Origin: Gaeumannomyces sp. JS-464
Taxonomy: Eukaryota > Ascomycota > Sordariomycetes > Magnaporthales > Magnaporthaceae
Reading direction: 5' to 3'
Length of the DNA stretch: 64,000 nucleotides
Assembly (NCBI GenBank): GCA_002197995.1
Contig: NGZR01000004.1
Span: forward strand, 124,001 to 188,000
Below are positions 45,838-56,792 of the stretch, piece after piece (position 1 is the first letter of the stretch; each line of letters opens with the position of its first letter). A program made the position numbers and the translations under genes. The notes beneath the pieces were generated by a model that was given only the letters and a program-made list of their open reading frames with translations, did no database searches and was not told where the DNA came from.

Positions 45838-48816
45838 TTACCGGGCCATGGGCTTCGCCATGGGCGCAATGATGCCCTGCTTCATGAGGATCCTGGGCTT
45901 AGTGGCGTCCTGGAAGGTCTGCTTGGTCGTCCACTCGGGCCCGACGGGAAGGCGGAGCGAACGTTCGTACTGGTCCTTGTTCTCGAAGACGTGCGGCAGC
46001 TGAGCGGCGAGGTACTTGTCGTTCTGAGTTTTGTTTTCGGAGTGTTAGTGGGCAAAAAGGAAGGAGGCAGAAAGAAGAGCGATAAGACAGAAGAAAAAAA
46101 AAAAAAAAAAAAAAAAGGGAAAAAGAATGGCAAAAATGGGTTACCTTTCTGACGCGCTTCTCGCTGATAATGACGCGCTCGAGCTTGGCGTCCTTGCGGT
46201 CCTTCTTCTTGACGCCCTCAATCTTGGTCAGGAACTTGCCGTGGCTCTTCTTCTTCTGGCGGTTGCTGACGCCCTCGCCGCCCCAGCTGCCCCAGCCGGG
46301 GAGCGTGTTGTCTACCACCTTGTCGTCGTCCTCGGACTCGACCGCCGCCTTCTCGCGCTCGAAGGAGCCGACAACGTCGTCGCCCGCGAACGCGCGGTCC
46401 GCCAGCTCCCTGTCGCGGATCTGGAGCGGCAGGTGCACGTCGGCGTCATCGTCCTCGGATCCGGACTCGCCGCCGGCCGGGACCGTGGTGCCGTTGGTCT
46501 TGCTGCCACTGCCGCCGCCAGCCTGGGAATCCCCTGCGCGTGGGGGTGGCGGCTTTCTGGCGGCCTTTTCGGACGCCTTTGCCGTACCCGAGACGAGGCT
46601 GTTGGAGAGGTCGATAGTGGCGTCATCCTTGCTGGCCCCTGACCCCTTTTTGCCCTTGGTAGATCCTCCTTCCGCCTTCCGAGCTCCAGGCCTGGACCAG
46701 CTTCCAGCAATGCCTGGGACAGCCTCGGCAGCCTCGGCGGCCTGAGAGGTGAAAGATGATGTTGCTGCCCCTGACCTGGAGGTGTCAGTCTTTTTCAGTG
46801 CCGATGTCAACGCCCGTAGAGTGCCTGCCTCAGGGGCGCTGGTCTTGGTTTTTGGCTTCTTAGCATCGGGCACGCCGTAGGTCCTGCGCCCCACCTCCCC
46901 GACCTCTTCTTCCTCGTCATCGTTGCCATCCTCCTCGTCCGAGTTTAGTTCCCGGCGGATCTGGGCGACGAGGGCGTCGTTGGCCTGCTTGCGCACGGCC
47001 TCGGCGCGCTGCATGAACTTCATCTTCATCAGGTTCGACTGGGACTCATCCTGCCCGGCCTCAGCCAGCTCCAGCTCCCGCAGGAGTCTTCTGCGCTCGC
47101 TCCGTTCGTCTTCGGATCCGCTCGCAGCCTCGGAGCCGCTGTCGCCGTCGTCGTCGTCGTTGTCGTTACCGCCAGCTCGCCCACCGACGGCCTTGCCCTC
47201 GACACGCCTGCGCAACTCCTCGTCGCGGCGGGCCATCTCGGTCAGGCCCGCGCGGACGCCCTCGTCCCAGGCGGCGAGGCCGGCCCTCTTGGCCGATTTC
47301 GCCCACTTGCTGTCGCGGTGCTTTGCGCCCACGCGCTCGAGCGCGCGCTGCCGGTGCTGTGCCTCGCGCTCCTCCTCCGAGTCGGCGGCACCGCCCTCCT
47401 CGTCCATCTCGGCCTCGAGCTTCTGGCGCTCCCGGCGGTGGACACGGCGGTATGCCTTGCTCTTGATCTTTTTGATACGAGCCGCGCGCGCCTGCTCGCG
47501 TGACTTTTCCTCCCGCTCCCGGCGCCGCTGGGCCCAGATCTCCTGCATCTCCTCGCGCGACACCCCCGGCTCGCCGCCCGAGCCAGCCTCTCCTTCCTTT
47601 GGCTTAGAGCTGGGGCTGAGGCCGCTCTCCTCCATGATAGACATGATTGTTTGCTCCAGCTCGTTTCCGGCGCTCTTGCGGTCCAGAGGTGCCAGCTCGC
47701 CCTTGTCGAGGCCGGCATCGTGTAGGGTGTCTGGGAGCGGGAAGACGAGATGCTCGGCGCGACGGTTGTGTTTGACCGTGTCCTGCCACCTGTCCAGCGT
47801 CTTGTTGGCCTTTTCTGCAGCGGCGGTCCGCAGGAGCTTGTCCTGCTGCCGCCTTGCCAGCGGCACGTCTAGCTTCTGCGAGGTGCCAGGCTTAGCTGCC
47901 GCCTTCTCCTCCTTGTTCATAAGCTTCAGCGATTTTTTGATATTCGCATCTTTGACGCCGAACAGCGCCAGATCCTTCAGCTCAACCTTTGTCTTGGTGT
48001 TGGCCACAGGTGTATCCTGGTCGTCGCCGTTGCCCGCAAACCCGGCAGCGAGGCTTTGTAGTGCGTCCAGCTTGGATGGGTCGTCATCTTCCACGTCGTC
48101 ATCATCTGATAATGAGGACTCGGGCTGGAATCTTCGTCGTCCTCCGATCCCGACTCTGTGTCGCCCGCGGAGCCTTCGTCATCGTCATCGTCGTCGGAAA
48201 CCTGGTCCAATGCCTGCGCCAAGTCTATTGCGTCCTCCCCCAGCGATGACCCGTCATCATCGTCATCCTTCTCGTCCCCCTCTTCCTCATCGCCGTCGCT
48301 GTCCCCCGCCTTGCGATTCTTTTTCTTGGCTTGTCTTTTGTTGGAACTGCTGCCCCTGAACGCGAAACCGTCGAACTTGTCCTCGTCACTCTCCCCGAAC
48401 GCCTCGTCGCTGTCAAGCTCCGAATCGTCGTCTTCGCCGACCCCTATGCGCCACTCGTTACCGTCGCTATCGCTGCCAAATTCGTCGTCGTCATCGTCGT
48501 CATCGTCGTCCCCGCCGTTCCTTGCCCGTTTGTTCCTCGGGCGGGGATCCTCCTCGTCGTCATCGCCGTCGTCTTCGTCCTCATCCTCCCCGTCGCCTCC
48601 GCCGCGCGGCCGTTTTCTCTGATTGGGCTCAAAGTCCAGGTCGCGGGCCCGGGTGCCTCTGATCCCGGACTTATTCGGGAGGTCTTTGGCGGCGAGGGCA
48701 AAGGCGTCGAGCGCCGCGGCCCGGGAACCGGCCTTGCCCTTCTGGGGCCGTTTTCCGCTGCCTTTGCCTTTGGCCTGGCCCAGGAGCGGGCGGCCATGTG
48801 ACTGTCGGCCGGGCAT
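45838..48816 (-). CDS. UTP14: U3 snoRNP / SSU processome protein Utp14
   Basis: Nucleolar factor for 18S rRNA processing that activates the helicase Dhr1. Exon 1 is 48816-46145 and exon 2 is 46023-45838. The start is MPGRQSHGRPLLGQAKGKG, followed by long acidic tracts. Family blocks include PLARRQQDKLLRTAA, KANKTLDRWQDTVKHNRRAEHL, KIKSKAYRRVHRRER and LPGWGSWGGEGV, and across the intron VIISEKRVRK|NDKYLAAQLPHVFENKDQYERSL, split here only to show the joint. It ends with PEWTTKQTF and a short MAKPMAR. One base is missing near 48123 inside the acidic tract. Allowing for it the CDS is 2859 nt (952 residues). The intron has a 23-T polypyrimidine run. The gene is divergent from MRPL27. Confidence 0.93.
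46094..46116. repeat. A23 run inside the UTP14 intron
   Basis: On the coding strand this is a T23 tract between donor and acceptor, forming an extreme polypyrimidine tract. Confidence 0.8.
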
Positions 48817-49240
48817 GTTGCGTTGTTCCTTGAACGGCGTCCAATTCGGATCCTTTCTTTCCCGAAGTGTTTTTCTTTTTTTTCTTCTCCTCCAACCCTG
48901 TCAGGCAAGGCTGGGGGACTTCAGGGTCGCTACTTTTTTTTCTGCCGAGGTGGGATGAGGGCGGTGGACAGCTTTTTTTGTGGAGAGTCCTCCTGCAAAG
49001 TGGGGTATAATGGCGTGCTGCCGCCAAAAAGCGCGGCACACCCCTGTCCGCCGCCAGCGAAGGAAGGAGGCAGAAGCTGTGAATGCCCTCCACCGCGAAA
49101 ACCTGAAGCGACGCAGAAAACCCAGCGCTCCTGCCGCCACTCCCTCGGGTGCGTGTAAATCGAAGCCCGGAGGGCACCCTGGAGCGACAGCCTACAGATA
49201 CGACCACCCCTCCCTCGCCCACCGTCGATCGAATTTCGCG
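48817..49240. promoter_or_regulatory. Bidirectional promoter UTP14 / MRPL27
   Basis: 424 bp between divergent start codons of a nucleolar and a mitochondrial ribosome gene. An open frame from 49008 joins the MRPL27 exon, but the family start is the later ATG at 49241. Confidence 0.6.
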
Positions 49241-49674
49241 ATGCAGCCGTCCAAGGCCCTCCAGGGCATCTACCGCAAGCTGCGATTGACCACCAAGGAC
49301 GTCAACAAGGGCTTCTACAAGGGGACAGGGTCCGGCTCCATGGGCAGCCACACCAAGTACGGCACATACGTGATCGACTACAACAAAGTCAGGACATATG
49401 TGGTGCCGGACAGCCTGGCCGAGACCAAGGTTCGTTGGTTCCTGTTAGCCCCTCCTCTCTCGGGCGGGATCGTTTGACACTACGTCCGAGTCTACAAGAA
49501 GCATACTAAGAGACTTCCTTGCGGCGCTCGCATGTATAGCTCACCCCCTTTGTCACAAAGAAGATGGATCCCACAAGCGGGTTCGGGCAATACCAGGGCC
49601 AAGGTGACTGCGCCGGCCCCAAGAGTCCTCAGCTATATCTGAACAGGTGGAAGGCTGAGAACGGCGTTGACTGA
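49241..49674 (+). CDS. MRPL27: Mitochondrial large ribosomal subunit protein L27/mL41
   Basis: Two exons, 49241-49429 and 49540-49674, encode 107 residues. The start [19 protein letters not shown] matches the family, whose members begin close to the LRLTTK segment. It continues [35 protein letters not shown] and, after the intron, LTPFVTKKM. The basic N-terminus serves as the mitochondrial targeting region and is probably only lightly trimmed. The frame is intact. A longer N-terminus from 49008 is possible in frame but is Arg/Pro-rich and not family-like. Confidence 0.9.
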
Positions 49675-50229
49675 GGAGGTAGAGTAAGAGGAATAATAAA
49701 AAGACCATTGGTCAACCGCGACTGTATGGAACTGACTAGCCTGGATCAGCCTGCTATTCTACCCTGCCCATATGGCTTCGTTGTGACATCTAGGAATGAT
49801 AGATAGCCAGCTGCTTGCGCGCAAGTGGTCTCGTCGTCAGGGCAAAGGTTGGCCATACACAGTGGCCACGCGGCCGCTCAAAGGCTACTTACGGATCCGA
49901 GTTCGTCTAGGAGTCACAGGATAGTCTGTCTGGTTTGGCCTGGCTCAACCGGATGTCATGTATTACACCAGGGAACGACTTTATGTATGAATAACTGTAC
50001 AGACAAAATAGACCCTCGGATAGACTTGGGTATGCGATATTCCAAACTTAGCGTCCTTGCGCTTCCTTGCCTCAGGAGAACCAGGAGGTAAAATCCGGAC
50101 TGGCGCGACACATCTCTAACGAAACAGGGGACAAAGTTGATGAAAAGTGATAAGGAAACGAATGGCGTTTAGCACAAATTCTTCGGACAAAGGACACAGG
50201 GGTGAATGTGGGTAAGAATAGCTAGAAAG
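49675..50229. other. Convergent intergenic region
   Basis: 3' flanks of MRPL27 and the hydrolase gene. No gene is seen. Confidence 0.55.
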
Positions 50230-53200
50230 CTACGCGTTCGTGTTTGCTGTCGCTTTGGGTAGCTCTTCGTCTGCGGTGATGAACCTATCCAGGGTCGGCC
50301 GAGGCGACGAGAGGGGTGTCTCATAGATGCCGGGTGACAAGGGCGTAGGGGCATCGAGAATATCTCCCGAGGCGCTGGTGGTGGCATTGACGTTTGGGGT
50401 AAGGTCTTCCGCGTCCTCGGGTCCGGTGCCCGTTTTGGTGTCCTCCCGGATACCCTTCTCGGCCTTCTTCTGATCGAAATACCCAACATCCTGGCTCGCC
50501 TGCTTGCCGGTTTCCTCAGCATTCTTCTTTTCAATCTCGGACGCCTCCATGCTCATCGGCCGACTAGAAGGTCCGGGGGTCGCGGCGCCCGAGGGATCGA
50601 CCGTAGATGTCAAGGTGACCATACTCGCGGTCTCGGCCTCCTTCTTGATGCTGAACGGCACCGATATCCCATCCACGTGCGGCCGCTTGCCAGTAGCGCC
50701 AGTCTCGGGAACGTGGTTCGGACCCAGTAGATCCTCCGACTCGGCAGCCTTGGCCTCCCTCCCTCGCCTCTGGGCGATCAGCTCCGCAACGGGCGTCGCG
50801 TCCTGGTCGGTGTCGCCCTCGACCTGAACCGCGACGTTGGGCCCGGCCTGGTTTTCGTCCCTGACGAATCTCATCCGGGCCGGGCTGCGGCTCGGACCCG
50901 GAGATGTGACCGGCCGCGCGGCCTCCTGCTCCTGGATGTCCAAGAAGGAACGCGCGCCCGCGCCCTCGCCGGGCTGCGGGGCCCTGGACTCGGGCTGCTT
51001 GTCGGCCTGCTGCTCGCGGTTGAGCGTCATCTCATCATGCTTTGAGCCCCAGAGCGACCAGAGGGCTAGGCCCATGCTGCGGCGGCGCTTCCTCTGGCCC
51101 TTTTGCTCCGCCCCAAGCTTCCTTCTGCCCGCCAGCGCGCTGGGTGGCGGGTGCTCGCCTGCACCAAAGGACTCGTACCCGACGGCCGCGTTTTTAAGCC
51201 GCTTTTTGTGGACGCTCTTATGCGTGCTGGCATATCGGGTATCCCACTGTTTTCTCGCTTCGAGCCACCTGCGGACCTGGGTCTCCTTCGCCACGCCGAT
51301 GTGCTCGGGAGCAACGCAGCACCCGGGGAGATCCGAGGGAGTAGCCAGCGGGAAGACGTCGCCATGTCGGGTGACTCGCTGTCGGATCATGTGCGCCTTG
51401 AACTCGGGTAGAGGATCGCCAGCCTTACCAACCTTGCCCTGGGAGTCTTTCGGCTTCTCATCAGACGTTTCGTCTGGGACAGTGTTTTGTCCTTCCTCTC
51501 CGCTGTCAGAGCCCGAGGACGAGATGACGGAGATATCATCGTCATCCAAAATGTCTATCTCTGTCCGTTGGGCCCGAGCCAAAGCCCATGCGCCGAACTG
51601 GGCGATGGAGCGGTACATGTACTTGGCAGGGCGGGTGAAAGCCAGCGTCGGTCCCACGTGGCACATGTCATCCCACACCTGAAGCTGGACGTCGGTGGGC
51701 TTAAACTGCTTTACCAGCTCCCGCGCGGCATCGTTGAGTAAAGAGTCGGCTGGCAGGTACTTTTCTGGGTCGGCGCATTTGTGGGCAAGGTATATTTGCT
51801 CATCTCGCAAGATCTCGCCGCCTCCCGTCATTATGAACAACGGGGGCAGACCGCCTAGCGTGGGCTGCATGATGGGGCTAACAAGAGGGTGCGACAGGAG
51901 GTCGTTGGTGGTATACATCTAAAGACATCTGTTAGCCCTCTGCACCTTTGAGCCTCGGCGGGGAACAAGGTTACCTGAATCTGCTCCTCCACTTCCACCA
52001 GCTCGCCGTCAATCGTGACTGACAGAAGCACCTCGTTATTCTCAGCCGCCTTGATCTCAGGGGCACCTGGGGCATCTACAAGCTGTGTTAGCGAGTACCG
52101 TCCATGTGGCTTCGTGTGAGATAACGAGATGGGTCATGGCCAATTGCAGCGACACTCATACCTTGAGCTGCCTTCTTAGTGTCCATTCTGTGATTGTTCA
52201 TTTCTTTGAGCTGCTCGGCCGTCGGGGGTGGCCACACCTCCGAGGGCTTGTGGTGAAAGCCGTTCTGAGGAATGTAGTCGAAGGGGGCATCACCGCCAAC
52301 ACTGGGGAACGAATGCGTGAGGTCGACCCAGGGGCTAATGAGGACAGCGCCGGCCGGCAACGGGATGCCGCGATCTCTAAGGGTCACGAGGAGCGACAGA
52401 GCCATGCCTCCGCCTGCAGAGTCACCGGCAATGATTATGGTATTTGGCTCATGGCCCGACTCCAGGAGGTGCAGGTAGGTGGCCAGGCAGTCGTGCAAGC
52501 CGCACGGGAAAGGGAACTGCGGGGACAGACGGTAGCGAGGTGCGATGACGCGGGCCTTGAGCTTGCGGGCGTGTCTCTGGAGCTGATACCGGTGCTCGTC
52601 AACGCTGCCAAAGTAATACGCGCCTCCGTGAATGTACAGCATGATGCGCTTACACGGCTGGCCGGACTTCTTGCGCTCGTTATGGTCCGCACGCATCTCG
52701 ATCCACTCGGCGCGGAGGGGAGTGTCGGGCTTGCGCCACTGCCACCACTTGGAGCCGCCAACCCTGCGGATGCCCTCGGGCCCCAGCTGCTCCTCGAGGA
52801 GGGATGCCGCGCGGACGATCTGGTCCTCCGGGACCTTGATCTCCTGGACCTTGACCCATTGTGGATGAGGTACCCATTGGGCAGTGAAGGCCTGGAGCTC
52901 CTCAACGGTGTGATGCGAGGCGTAGAGGAGGAAGGATCTGATGAGGTGGAGGCCTTCGTGGTAGGGCAGGTGGGCAGTCGGCCGCTGCCGGAGGGGCTTC
53001 CGGTTCAGGTACTGAAAGTTGAGGCGTTGTTAGCGTTGCCGGTCTTCCGAAATATCGGGGAGCGTCATTGGCTGGGGGAGGGCCTGGATTGGCAGGCGAC
53101 CGATGGAGCTCCTGCGCGCTGCTGGATCTGCTGTCCCGTTCTGTATATTCTCCCTGTGCCTAGACGGTGGTATCTGTGTTGGTCGTGTATGTCGAGCCTG

Positions 53201-53273
53201 TTGGACTCACATGGGTTACGAGCGTTGAAACCACAGTCGGCGTGACCGCCAAGGACACTGTTGCCGTGTTCAT
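50230..53273 (-). CDS. Alpha/beta hydrolase (lipase/esterase, steryl-acetyl-hydrolase-like) with very long disordered tail
   Basis: Four exons, 53273-53211, 53011-52162, 52075-51975 and 51918-50230, give 2703 nt (900 residues) with no frame break. After a short N-terminal exon (MNTATVSLAVTPTVVSTLV) the alpha/beta hydrolase-3 fold begins: oxyanion loop LYIHGGAYYFGS near residue 150, nucleophile elbow AGDSAGGGMALSLL with Ser at about 219, PPLFIMTGGGEILRDEQ, and the probable catalytic His in WDDMCHVGPTL near 415. These features resemble fungal steryl acetyl hydrolases and HSL-type lipases that act on small esters or acylated sterols. From about residue 480 the protein is acidic and Ser/Pro/Lys-rich for some 420 residues with no domain. 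Such a tail is unusual. It may be a regulatory or membrane-contact region, which is inference. The N-terminal hydrophobic stretch could insert in the ER. Confidence 0.85.
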
Positions 53274-55079
53274 TGCGCCCGTTTGTTTGAGGTACGGGCC
53301 AGCAGCACCAGCACAGATGCTCAGCGCAGTGCCAATCGGAAATGAAGGCCTTCCCTGTCGCGTACAGACTGAGCCAGACTCCCTCGTCTTCCCTGCTACT
53401 GAAAAAAAGTGCTCAGAAGGTCTGAGACGGGGAAAATATCTGATGAGAGGACGAAAGCATTGCCACCGGGATCAGGCGCCAAAGTAATGCCGTTAGGTAC
53501 CCAAATGCCTGTAGGATCCGGAGTGAAGGAGGTCGCACGCGAAGCGAGGTGATGTCATTTCCGGCCATCTGCCGCAGCCAACAGGGGCTTTGGTTAGGCG
53601 AAAGGACGGGCAGCTTCGGTTGCTGTCACTGCCATTAGATCTCCCAAAGGCAGCGCACCAGCGACGAATTATCATGGGGTGCACTAGAGACTAGAGACAC
53701 AGCAGCCAATTCTCGCTGAACACATGGGAGCGAAAGCCAAGTTGACGGAAGCAAAGGCAGATTGGCTGGAGCGGCGGCAAGTCAAAATCGGCGAAAACCA
53801 CAGATATATGCATGCACAAGTCAGATCAATTCCATTCTTGGCAGTTTGTACAGCCGTCTCCTCGCGATCGATCTCGCGTTGGACAGTTGTTGGTGCCACT
53901 TGGGAAAGGCGAGGCGCCAGGCAGTGTATCCTGCGCATCTTCGATTGTGTTCAGTCAATCAGTCGTGTGTCCGGAATGGAAGGGGCGGCAGTTGCCTTCT
54001 TCCAGGGTCTGTGATGGGGCCGTGATTTCCACGTAATGTCTTCGCTTGGTGTGCCCACTCCCATCGTCACATGATATTTTTGCGATTCTCTTCGCGACAG
54101 TGACTCCAGCTCTCTCGTATCCATTTCGCCCAGAGCAGCCCACCTCTCCACGTGGAGTCTGCAAAGCACACCTCCCGAAGAAACTATCGATTCCGTCGCC
54201 CACTCACCGCCCCTCCTGTCGTGAACAAGGGTGTGTTATCGCGACATTGCGGATAAAGGCATGAAAGCGGCGGGTGGTGGGTTGGGTGTGGTGTCCAGCC
54301 TGCCCCCTCAGCGTCAGCGCGGCCTGTCCGGCGCAGTTTTTCGAGCCTTCGTCTTACCAGTCATCATCCATGCCGATTTCCATCCCGCCCTGTCCCTTTC
54401 CAGCCACCTTCTCGTGCTTTCCCCGCAGTATCGACAGACTGCCGGGGACATCGATGTTGCGCTGATGGGTCCTTGCGGATCGAGAGTCATTTATTTACAC
54501 TTTTCTCTCTTATTCTTACCATGACCGCGTTAGATAAGCGCAGAGCCCACCTGGAAGTCCTACTGGAAGCTGCAGGGAATGTCTGCAGCCTACCAGCGCC
54601 GAGTGGCAACCCTCACACACCCATAACCGCGCTCCCGTGGGGACACAATCCAGTTTTGGTCCCCGCCCCGGCCGCGCCAGCTCCCTCTTGTACCTCTGCA
54701 AGTGCTGCTCAACACCCCATTCTGGCATCGAGGTCACCAGCGGGTCATGTTACGCATACGAACCCGGCCCCCCCTCCCGTGTCGGGACAAGCCTGCCAGG
54801 ACAGGCTATCGGATCTTTCATGCACACCGTACCCTTAAAGGTGCCGTCCAGCATTCCTGATTTGCAAGCCGCAGGTCCCGTCCCTCTATGCCATCGGCTA
54901 GCTATTTCCAACGTCATCTCTCTCAAACACGCCAGATCGTCCGTCTGGCCGTTTTATATGTTATATGACTGTCAACTTGGCCCAACCCAACCGCCCTCGA
55001 CCTGCCGTGTCCGCCGTATAGTATTTCGATCCTGCAGACCGCCCGTTCTCTCGCCTAAATAGCATCTGGCTCGAATTTT
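53274..55079. other. Intergenic stretch, no gene seen
   Basis: 1.8 kb between divergent genes. Only short overlapping frames with Ser/Pro composition and no motif. The last part (about 54250-55079) is CT-rich and likely promoter of the next gene. Confidence 0.5.
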
Positions 55080-56330
55080 ATGGCAATGGACCGGACAACC
55101 GGGCCGTCACTGGTTGCGACGCATACCCCCCTTGGTCCTGAAGGCACCCTAGGGACCGCGCGGCCGAGGAAACGGCTACAGAAGCCATGCACAAACCTAC
55201 CGAAACAACAACAACCGTTGCAGCAGCGACATCAGCAGCAGCTTCCAACCCGACAACTACAAGTCACGTTTGATGATGAATCTACCGAAAACAGACCCGC
55301 CACCCGCGGCGCCTTGCACGGCCAGGCGCCGCCGTCCCGGCCGACGCCACGTCTACAGCCTCCAGATCTAAGCGATTCCAAATGGGCCGCGTACCTGGGA
55401 AAGGGGAAAGGGGGAATCATTGGCTCCATGGACTCGGTAGCGGTATCTAAAGATTCCTTGAGCGTCCCCTCCCCAACTTTTCCCGAATTCGCCCATCTCG
55501 CGCCGGGGACTGCGCAGCCACGGCTTTCCATCGATAGCTGCAGCACGCCCGCCTCCACCACCTCATCAGAGTCGGCCAGGGCCAGGATCAGGCGACAAGC
55601 GAAGACTCCGGTTTCACGTATAGGTCAGCTCGAGAGCAGGTCGTCACTGCATAGCACATCATCAAGTGAAAGCCGGCCAAAGAGGCAGAGCGCTGAGGCA
55701 ATGGCGAAGGAGTACCGGGAGCTGCTGGACGCCCCTGAGCCGAGTATCTCAGAGGCGCGCTCAGAGCAGCCCTCTTCCCGCCGCCATTCAGACCATCGTC
55801 GCTCGCCAACGCCACCAAGGCATAGTCCGGCTGGTTCAGAACGAAGCGCTACGCCCCCACCGGCTGTCGACCTGGCAAGATGCTCGCCGACTTCGGACGA
55901 CGGGACTTTGGTGTCGTTCGAGGAGGAGACTATTTACTTCAAGCCCTTATCCTTCGGAGCCGAGCCCGAGTCGCCATCATCAGCGTATTACGATTTCGCC
56001 GTGCCACCACAGCGCTCCATCACCCCGGCGGCGCCCAAGAGCCTCGGCCTACAAATATGTCTCGAGCTCCTCGCGCGCGAGCTCTCGTCTGCTATATTCA
56101 ACCGGCCGAACCGGCCCGGCAACGGCGTCTCGCCGCTGCAGATTTGGGTCATGATCGAGGCTTACGAGAGACTGCGGGATCAGCTGCGCGACTCAGTGAG
56201 CATGCCGACCGAGGAGATGCAGTCGGTCGAGCTGATGCTTGACACATGGCTGCAGGCTCTGTACAAAATCCACGACTCGCTGGCTTTAGAGACGCAGAAT
56301 GATGCGAGTCGGGGATCTCGACGGTCTTGA
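55080..56330 (+). CDS. Unknown Ser/Pro-rich protein with conserved-looking C-terminal helical region
   Basis: Intact single exon, 416 residues, starting MAMDRTTGPSL. Residues 30-60 are Gln-rich. Residues 60-300 are Ser/Thr/Pro/Arg-rich and disordered, with many SP and TP sites and a basic run (RPKRQS). The last 110 residues are predicted folded: GLQICLELLARELSSAIF, then LQIWVMIEAYERLRDQL, then EEMQSVELMLDTWLQALYKIHDSL. These form three amphipathic helices with Leu/Trp cores. There is no signal peptide. Proteins of this layout are common in filamentous ascomycetes and are mostly unstudied. I cannot name a family. It lies 460 bp before RAD10 on the same strand, which need not mean linked function. 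Confidence 0.65.
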   Translation: MAMDRTTGPSLVATHTPLGPEGTLGTARPRKRLQKPCTNLPKQQQPLQQRHQQQLPTRQLQVTFDDESTENRPATRGALHGQAPPSRPTPRLQPPDLSDSKWAAYLGKGKGGIIGSMDSVAVSKDSLSVPSPTFPEFAHLAPGTAQPRLSIDSCSTPASTTSSESARARIRRQAKTPVSRIGQLESRSSLHSTSSSESRPKRQSAEAMAKEYRELLDAPEPSISEARSEQPSSRRHSDHRRSPTPPRHSPAGSERSATPPPAVDLARCSPTSDDGTLVSFEEETIYFKPLSFGAEPESPSSAYYDFAVPPQRSITPAAPKSLGLQICLELLARELSSAIFNRPNRPGNGVSPLQIWVMIEAYERLRDQLRDSVSMPTEEMQSVELMLDTWLQALYKIHDSLALETQNDASRGSRRS

Positions 56331-56792
56331 GAGCGAGGAGCTTGACTAGAAATACCCCTTGGATGGTGCGGCGTTATTTTCTATGTCTTAGTTCAAGGAG
56401 CGATGGTTTACGGTAGCTGGGCTCATTTCGAAATGGAATTATTGGTGGCATCCAATCAGCGGTAGCATGATTTCTGTTCCCCTTTAAATGATCCTCACGA
56501 TGATTATCTTTCTTCAAAGATGGCCTGCGATCGATGGGCTCATGGTAATTGCCCGTATGCATACTATGCACGGCACCTGTCATACTTGGCATATTTAATC
56601 TTCGTTGAATGTTAGCATCTTCTGCGGAACCAAAGCAGCATTTTTCGACTTGCTGTCGCCTGTGAACTTCTCGGCATGATGAGGTCATTATGTTATGGTC
56701 GATGGTCCGTGCACCAACGCTCTGTAGCCTTAAATCCGAAGCTCCGAGACCGTCTCCTCCAGCTCAGCATCTACACTTACCTCGCGCATACG
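56331..56792. other. Intergenic region before RAD10
   Basis: Contains AT-richer sequence than its surroundings and no supported gene. It is the probable promoter of RAD10. Confidence 0.5.

Noticed and set aside
46923..48359. 478-codon plus-strand Ser/Arg-rich frame opposite UTP14
   Set aside because: Mirror image of Asp/Glu-rich codons in UTP14; poly-Ser is the expected antisense of such tracts.
52085..53245. 386-codon plus-strand frame opposite the hydrolase
   Set aside because: The minus strand encodes HGGAYYFG and GDSAGGG with good splice sites. The plus-strand frame has no motif.
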